From positions 1 through 26,164 of the forward strand of contig JAEZST010000019.1 in assembly GCA_023443865.1 (NCBI GenBank): DNA of 26,164 nucleotides, read 5' to 3'. Within the stretch, counting starts at the first letter, position 1; the number at the start of each line of letters is the position of its first letter. The translations under genes and the position numbers were made by a program. A model generated the notes under the pieces. That model saw only the letters and a program-made list of their open reading frames with translations, did no database searches and was not told the DNA's origin. Positions 22,286-26,164 of this stretch are shown here, piece after piece. Source of the stretch: Spirochaetota bacterium. GTDB taxonomy: Bacteria > Spirochaetota > Spirochaetia > Treponematales > Treponemataceae.

Positions 22286-23368
22286 ATGCGGATACTTGAA
22301 GAGATAAATTCCGTAGCTAAAAGTTCGCTGTTATTTATTTCAGCTGATCAATCACATGCATTAGAACGAATGCATACATGTCGAACAGTTGAATGTGGCG
22401 GCAGAATTGTTCAATGCCCTAAGTGTTATACCCGAACTGTAGTCTATAATCCATGTAACCAGCGTGGTTGTCCCATTTGTTCAAAAAGAAATCAGATTCT
22501 GTGGAAGCAAAAAGTAGAAAAGAGGTTATTACCGGTTAGTCATTACCATTTAGTATTTTCTATACCGAGAGCTTATACACTAACCTGGTTGCGAAATAAA
22601 AGAGCTGTAATCAATGTTCTGTTTAAGAGTGTCAGTAGAGTAATCGGTAATATTAGAAACGATAAAGGTTTGTTAGCCGGCAGTATTCTGGTATTTCAAA
22701 GTCATGGGCGGGGTATGTGTTATAAACCCCATATTCATTGTATTTTAAGTGCCGGTGGAATAGGGGAAGATAAAGCCTGGAAGGAGATAGGATCGCTTCC
22801 ATATAAAAAAATGGAAGAGGAGTTTCGCTGTCTTGCATATAAGGAATTATCCAAGACAATAGGAAGTAATCGTTTACCTGATACAAAAGGAATAGATAAT
22901 AATGAATGGAAAGTACATCCGGAATATCATCAGGGGAATGGTAAAAGTATAGTCGGATATTTATCACATACATCGTGTGGCTCAGTAATTAACCTGAAAC
23001 AAGATTTTATGATTTCTGGAAATAGTATTAGGTTTACTGAAACTCATGATGGAAAAGTAATAGAAACCGAATTAGACAAGAAAACATTTGTAGAACGGTA
23101 CTTAAACCATATACCACCAGAAGGTGTCGTAAGCATTCGTTCCTACGGATTATATTCAAATCAACATAGTGAAAAGCTTAAGGAAATAAGGAAATCATTT
23201 CCGAAAGAAATAGAAGTAATAGTAGAAGAATCAGTAATAGATAAATGTCCTGAATGTGAAAGTAGGATGTTTACGTTAGTAGTTTTCCCACCACATACAA
23301 GCATTGAATATATAGAAATTATGTTAGGTGTTGGACCACCAAAGAAAAGTAGATTTAGAATATTGTAA
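22286..23368 (+). CDS. IS91/ISCR-like HUH transposase
   Basis: 360-aa rolling-circle (HUH) transposase. N-terminal Cys-rich zinc-binding region: C37, C44, C47, C57, C62, C65 (CPKCY then NPCNQRGCPIC). HUH motif H149-I-H151 in KPHIHCILSAGG. Y225 in GYLSHTS is the likely nucleophile; the second Tyr of the IS91 YxxxY pair is Thr229, so it is single-Tyr like ISCR proteins. The late IRSYGLY is also family-typical. Length matches the family. The sequence is AT-rich, unlike the host genes. It lies wholly within cassette 1. An ATGCAT-loop-ATGCAT hairpin follows at 23399-23416. Confidence 0.87.
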   Translation: MRILEEINSVAKSSLLFISADQSHALERMHTCRTVECGGRIVQCPKCYTRTVVYNPCNQRGCPICSKRNQILWKQKVEKRLLPVSHYHLVFSIPRAYTLTWLRNKRAVINVLFKSVSRVIGNIRNDKGLLAGSILVFQSHGRGMCYKPHIHCILSAGGIGEDKAWKEIGSLPYKKMEEEFRCLAYKELSKTIGSNRLPDTKGIDNNEWKVHPEYHQGNGKSIVGYLSHTSCGSVINLKQDFMISGNSIRFTETHDGKVIETELDKKTFVERYLNHIPPEGVVSIRSYGLYSNQHSEKLKEIRKSFPKEIEVIVEESVIDKCPECESRMFTLVVFPPHTSIEYIEIMLGVGPPKKSRFRIL

Positions 23369-23553
23369 ACATCTCAGTATCATAAATATTGAATAGGTAT
23401 GCATAAAGCAATGCATGGATGCTTGATATAAGTAAAAAAAGAATAAAGGTAATTTAGGAGTAATGTAAAAAGAATAGAAAAGGAAGAAATATGAAAATAT
23501 TGAAACTGTTAGGAAAGAACTTAAAGCATTGAAATTCATAATAAGTGTAAGAT

Positions 23554-23660
23554 GCCCAACAACTGCTTCAACTTGACAACGCTATGGCACGAAACTTGCT
23601 GCCGCTACGCTCGGCAAGTTTCGCGCCATGTACGCGTTGCAAGTTAAGCAAATGTTAGGT
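23554..23660 (+). other. attC1 recombination site
   Basis: R'' GCCCAAC (23554-23560), L'' GCTTCAACTT (23565-23574), L' AAGTTAAGC (23641-23649), R' GTTAGGT (23654-23660). L'' pairs with L' except for one extra base, the extrahelical base expected of attC. A long inner stem (GAAACTTGC with GCAAGTTTC) closes the structure. 107 bp. Confidence 0.85.
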
Positions 23661-23675
23661 TGACGCTTCGCGCCG
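23661..23675 (+). repeat. Cassette-head hairpin, cassette 2
   Basis: CGC-TTC-GCG stem-loop with an A-C mismatch and outer G-C pair directly after the core, followed by GAGGA. Confidence 0.6.
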
Positions 23676-23732
23676 AGGAAAATATACTAAAATATGAATT
23701 GTCGTTGATTAATTCTTAAGGAGAAAATTGAT

Positions 23733-24608
23733 ATGAAAAGATTCAGAGATTTCATGCTTATTGGTATTGTTCTGGTGGTTATAACTAGTTGTGCTTCAAC
23801 AAAACCAGATGTGGATTCGGCTAGTATTAAAATAAAAAATCCAGAAGATACTGCAAATACCATAACTTACAGTGAAATAACATATTCAGAACTAGAAAGT
23901 GTTATAGTAAAATCAAAGGAAGATAGCTATTGGAAAGGTGTCATTGTAAATGCCTATGTGCAAAGAGGTTCTGAATACTATAATTATCAGGATTCATTAA
24001 AACTCTCTGAAAAACCATCAGCAAATCAAATACTTCTGCAAACAGCACATGATACAAAAGGAAATTTTAAGTTTACTAATCTTCAGGCAGATAAAATGCT
24101 TGATGTCGATAAAAATAAGTTTGATCCTAACAAACTATGTAGAGTTTATATTGCTATTTATAATGGTGACTCATATATTACCAAAGTAGATGGTATGATT
24201 ACAGATTCAGAAATTGCACAAAATAATCAAGAAAAAAGTAATGCAAAAAAAGAGGCTCTTGAAAAGTTACAAAATCCAAATAATCTGAATCGTACTGAAT
24301 ATAAACATATGGACGCAGAAAAGTTTAGTTTTAATATGATTTCGGAAAATATACCAGTAGGATCAAAAATATTATTTATTGACAATTTTATCACTAAACC
24401 AACAGATAACAGTTATAAATTTAGTAAGATTGACCTGTTTATCAGGTTAAAGAGTAGTCATGATTTTGTTTCTGATATTCCTGAACAATACTTTACAGGT
24501 TTTTGGTTAGATAACTATGTACCCATAATGACAACAGTAAAGGTATATGTGACAGTAATTAAAGTTGGAAAAAACGGTGAATGTTCAATAGATATAATTG
24601 AGTGGTAA
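23733..24608 (+). CDS. Cassette-encoded lipoprotein of unknown function
   Basis: 291-aa protein with a lipoprotein signal: basic MKRFRD, hydrophobic FMLIGIVLVV, and lipobox ITSC with lipidated Cys20. After that, a hydrophilic region and predicted beta-rich parts; about 165-185 is a charged helical stretch (EKSNAKKEALEKLQ). No known domain recognised. Codon use is strongly AT-rich. AAGGAG lies 9 nt before the ATG. A membrane-anchored surface or periplasmic role is inferred. It is followed after 6 nt by the GIY-YIG-like gene. Confidence 0.8.
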   Translation: MKRFRDFMLIGIVLVVITSCASTKPDVDSASIKIKNPEDTANTITYSEITYSELESVIVKSKEDSYWKGVIVNAYVQRGSEYYNYQDSLKLSEKPSANQILLQTAHDTKGNFKFTNLQADKMLDVDKNKFDPNKLCRVYIAIYNGDSYITKVDGMITDSEIAQNNQEKSNAKKEALEKLQNPNNLNRTEYKHMDAEKFSFNMISENIPVGSKILFIDNFITKPTDNSYKFSKIDLFIRLKSSHDFVSDIPEQYFTGFWLDNYVPIMTTVKVYVTVIKVGKNGECSIDIIEW

Positions 24609-24614
24609 GTTAAC

Positions 24615-24914
24615 ATGAAATATATTTATCTTATAACTTATCCGAATAATAAAATCTATATAGGGCAAGATACTAAAGATTTGTTTATGACTTATATCGG
24701 GAGCGCAGATGATAACCTAATTCAAAGAGATTTCACCTGGGAGGAAAAACAAGATTTAACTATTAGAAAGCAAATATTGTGGTATAGCCAAGATGCAAAT
24801 TTTGAGGAAGTAACACAAATGGAAGCCCACTACATTTTAAAGTATCATTCAAACGATCCCCAAATAGGTTACAACCAAAGACTTCCCAAGAACCTAACAA
24901 CTGCTTCAACCTAA
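24615..24914 (+). CDS. GIY-YIG-like small nuclease-domain protein
   Basis: 99 aa. The start MKYIYLITYPNNKIYIGQDT fits the GIY-YIG N-terminal strands (YLI and YIG positions), and YIGSADDNLIQRDF follows the short forms of this family found in many genomes. The C-terminal part has E..HYILKYHSNDPQIGYN. Catalysis is unproven. The last seven residues (NLTTAST) and the stop are encoded inside attC2, so the gene ends within the recombination site. It is 6 nt after the lipoprotein gene with no clear ribosome binding site, so translational coupling is likely. Confidence 0.7.
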   Translation: MKYIYLITYPNNKIYIGQDTKDLFMTYIGSADDNLIQRDFTWEEKQDLTIRKQILWYSQDANFEEVTQMEAHYILKYHSNDPQIGYNQRLPKNLTTAST

Positions 24915-25019
24915 TAATTCCTTTTGTCATGAAAATTGCAAGTCGTCGCTACGCTCCTTTGGTGCAATTTTCACGCCAATCCCTTCGGGCCGGAATTACA
25001 GGTTAAGCAAATGTTAGAA
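24892..25019 (+). other. attC2 recombination site
   Basis: R'' ACCTAAC (24892-24898), L'' GCTTCAACCT (24903-24912), L' AGGTTAAGC (25000-25008), R' GTTAGAA (25013-25019). Same extrahelical extra C in L''. Inner stem GAAAATTGCA with TGCAATTTTC. 128 bp. Confidence 0.87.
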
Positions 25020-25034
25020 AGACCCTTCGGGCCG
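25020..25034 (+). repeat. Cassette-head hairpin, cassette 3
   Basis: CCC-TTC-GGG stem-loop with an A-C mismatch and outer G-C pair directly after the core, followed by GAGGA. CCCTTCGGGCCG also occurs inside attC2 and attC3. Confidence 0.6.
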
Positions 25035-25054
25035 AGGAAATAGGAGAAGAAATA

Positions 25055-25375
25055 ATGAAGAATTATTTAATTGCAGGAATTATTGGTATTCTCATTGGAT
25101 TAATTGATATTACTCCGATGATAATTCAAAAATTACCAAAACGGGCTAATATTTCTGCATTCCTTCAATATTTTCTTATTTCAATAATCATTTGTTTTAT
25201 TGACCTTCCAGGAATTGTTTGGTGGATTGAAGGATCATTAATTTCTTTAATGCTATCAATTCCAATAATAATTATTACATCTGAAAATGATAAAAAGACC
25301 AAATATATAATTAGTTCAATGGCTGTTATTTTGGGTTTTATAATTGGGTTATTGAAGCATTTATTTATTAGCTAG
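25055..25375 (+). CDS. Small integral membrane protein
   Basis: 106 aa, almost entirely hydrophobic: segments at about 4-24, 36-53, 57-76 and 86-104 predict four membrane helices, with a short basic loop KLPKRAN and a charged loop ENDKKTK. No family recognised. AGGAGAAG precedes the ATG. First gene of cassette 3. Confidence 0.65.
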   Translation: MKNYLIAGIIGILIGLIDITPMIIQKLPKRANISAFLQYFLISIIICFIDLPGIVWWIEGSLISLMLSIPIIIITSENDKKTKYIISSMAVILGFIIGLLKHLFIS

Positions 25376-25399
25376 AATTGAAAATTATTATTAAAAAAC

Positions 25400-25829
25400 A
25401 TGGAAGATATTATTGAATTAAAAGAAGAAAATATTGATTTCGGTAAACTTTACTATGTAATTAAGGATGCATTTTACAAACCAAATTATGATAAAGTTAA
25501 AATAGAATTGATGAAATATTCAGCGATAATAGTTCAATAGTTTTTGGTTATTTCAAAGATAACGAATTACTTGGAAGATTGTGGTGGGAATATTATGTAA
25601 TAGAATTGTAATTGAATATATTGGCGTTAGAAAAGATTCTCGAAAAATAAATATTGGATCTTCACTTATAAAATATGTAATGAATAAATATCAATTACCA
25701 TGTTCTGCAGAAACTGATGGTTCAGCGGTTGTGTTCTATGAGAAATGTGGATTTGTAAGTACAGAAATAATAAAAGAATATAATGGTGAGAAAGTAGTAA
25801 GGTTTTCTTGCTTGAAAAGCATACCTTAA
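25400..25829 (+). pseudogene. GNAT acetyltransferase, two frameshifts
   Basis: Three consecutive frames together give one GNAT protein. Frame 1 from ATG 25400 (MEDIIELKEENIDFGKLYYV) runs to about 25520. Frame 2 gives SSIVFGYFKDNELLGRLWWEYY to about 25597. Frame 3 gives NRIVIEYIGVRKDSR then KINIGSSLIKYV (acetyl-CoA-binding motif A) to the stop at 25829. Stops in the wrong frames at about 25540 and 25611 interrupt it. Two single-base indels would restore it, so it is either a decayed gene or contains sequencing errors. Substrate unknown. Confidence 0.7.
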
Positions 25830-25861
25830 AAAAAATTGTCAGTTTAGTTGTTGAAAAAAGT

Positions 25862-25989
25862 TTCTAACAACTGCTTCAACCTGATAATTCCTTTTGTCAT
25901 GAAAATTGCAAGTCGTCGCTGCGCTCCTTTGGTGCAATTTTCACGCCAATCCCTTCGGGCCGGAATTACAGGTTAAGCTAATGTTAGAG
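25862..25989 (+). other. attC3 recombination site
   Basis: R'' TTCTAAC (25862-25868), L'' GCTTCAACCT (25873-25882), L' AGGTTAAGC (25970-25978), R' GTTAGAG (25983-25989). Between the L boxes it is almost identical to attC2, with two differing bases noted. Confidence 0.87.
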
Positions 25990-26010
25990 CGACGCCGCTA
26001 AAGCGGCGCG
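25990..26010 (+). repeat. Cassette-head hairpin, cassette 4
   Basis: CGCCGC-TAAA-GCGGCG stem-loop directly after the core: a longer stem and a different loop from the other three, but the same position and the same leading GA. Confidence 0.6.
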
Positions 26011-26041
26011 TTAATTATAAGAAATATATAAAGAGATAATT

Positions 26042-26164
26042 ATGAATCAAATATATTCTGTCGGAAGTTTTATTTATGACCCAAAGGTGTATGATGGATT
26101 AAATCATCAACAAGATGATATAGAATTTTATCAAAAATGGATAACTAAATACAACATATCAAAG
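26042..26164 (+). CDS. Partial gene, possible SAM-dependent methyltransferase
   Basis: 41 codons from ATG 26042 to the window end, in cassette 4. MNQIYSVGSFIYDPKVYDGL with DDIEFYQKWITKYNI resembles the N-terminus of small class I SAM methyltransferases (Y-D, then D-I-x-F-Y about ten residues before the SAM motif), but the motif itself is beyond the window. The ribosome binding site is weak (AGAGA). Confidence 0.45.
   Translation, partial: MNQIYSVGSFIYDPKVYDGLNHQQDDIEFYQKWITKYNISK

Larger units (their letters stand above)
22201..23654 (+). mobile_element. Integron cassette 1 (HUH transposase cargo)
   Basis: Runs from the core at 22200/22201 to the G of the next core. Its attC R'' box GCCCAAC is the exact reverse complement of its own head GTTGGGC, which proves the segment circularises as one cassette. 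The cargo is an IS91-like transposase gene with 85 nt before it and 186 nt between its stop and attC1; no other gene fits in these spacers. Confidence 0.8.
23655..25013 (+). mobile_element. Integron cassette 2
   Basis: Head TTAGGT; the attC2 R'' ACCTAAC is the exact reverse complement of G plus this head. It carries a lipoprotein gene and a GIY-YIG-like gene in tandem, both in the array direction. Confidence 0.85.
25014..25983 (+). mobile_element. Integron cassette 3
   Basis: Head TTAGAA; the attC3 R'' TTCTAAC is the exact reverse complement of G plus this head. It carries a small membrane protein gene and a frameshifted acetyltransferase. Confidence 0.85.
25984..26164 (+). mobile_element. 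Integron cassette 4 (partial)
   Basis: Head TTAGAG after the core. Expect its attC, outside the window, to have R'' CTCTAAC. It carries the start of one gene. Confidence 0.6.

Noticed and set aside
23491..23532. 13-codon ORF after the transposase (ATG 23491)
   Set aside because: Although a ribosome-binding-like AAGGAAG precedes it, it is too short and AT-biased to support as a gene.

Overview
The window appears to be chromosomal DNA of an anaerobic bacterium, most likely a spirochaete related to Treponema. This is inferred from an integron integrase in the inverse (spirochaete-type) layout, an integron cassette array, a Treponema-style lipoprotein, and genes for ferredoxin/NAD(P)H electron bifurcation and [FeFe]-hydrogenase maturation. 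The species cannot be named from sequence alone. Two base-composition regimes meet here. Positions 1 to about 20,900 are GC-rich host sequence with tightly packed operons. From about 20,900 to the end the DNA becomes visibly AT-rich, as expected of acquired cassettes and mobile genes.

Host part. nfnA-nfnB (186-2578) encode the electron-bifurcating NADH-dependent ferredoxin:NADP+ oxidoreductase and are followed by a membrane-anchored XRE regulator. Two PAP2 phosphatases (3363-4867) overlap by 4 nt. On the minus strand, an FMN-dependent dehydrogenase and a sugar-isomerase-like TIM barrel (4912-6659) form a second overlapping pair. The largest unit is a minus-strand hydrogenase-maturation operon (7050-13862): TM1266-like regulator, hydG, an aspartase-family lyase, hydF and hydE. 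A striking inverted repeat lies over its promoter. No hydrogenase structural gene is present. Next come a brnT-brnA toxin-antitoxin pair, yjbQ, a Lys/Ala/Pro-rich histone-H1-like protein, and a minus-strand trio: hexose-6-phosphate mutarotase, nitroreductase, YfcE-like phosphoesterase. Several short tandem duplications are scattered through this part: in hydF, in the lyase gene, at the hydG 3' end and upstream of the mutarotase.

Integron. A 567-aa IntI with an unusual N-terminal extension (19127-20830, plus strand) points towards the cassettes, the inverse layout. Between it and the first recombination core lie an unannotated 34-codon ORF with a strong ribosome binding site and a second, XerC/D-like tyrosine recombinase on the minus strand. 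A GTTRRRY core at 22200 starts an array of three complete cassettes (22201-23654, 23655-25013, 25014-25983) and a fourth cut by the window end. Their borders are proved internally: the R'' box of each attC is the exact 7/7 reverse complement of the head of its own cassette. Cassette 1 carries an IS91/ISCR-like HUH transposase. Cassette 2 carries a lipoprotein gene and a GIY-YIG-like gene. Cassette 3 carries a small membrane protein and a frameshifted GNAT acetyltransferase. Cassette 4 carries the start of a possible methyltransferase gene.

The most interesting signals are the two recombinases in opposite geometries around one array, a HUH transposase that is itself a bona fide cassette cargo, and a short hairpin placed directly after the core site at the head of all four cassettes.
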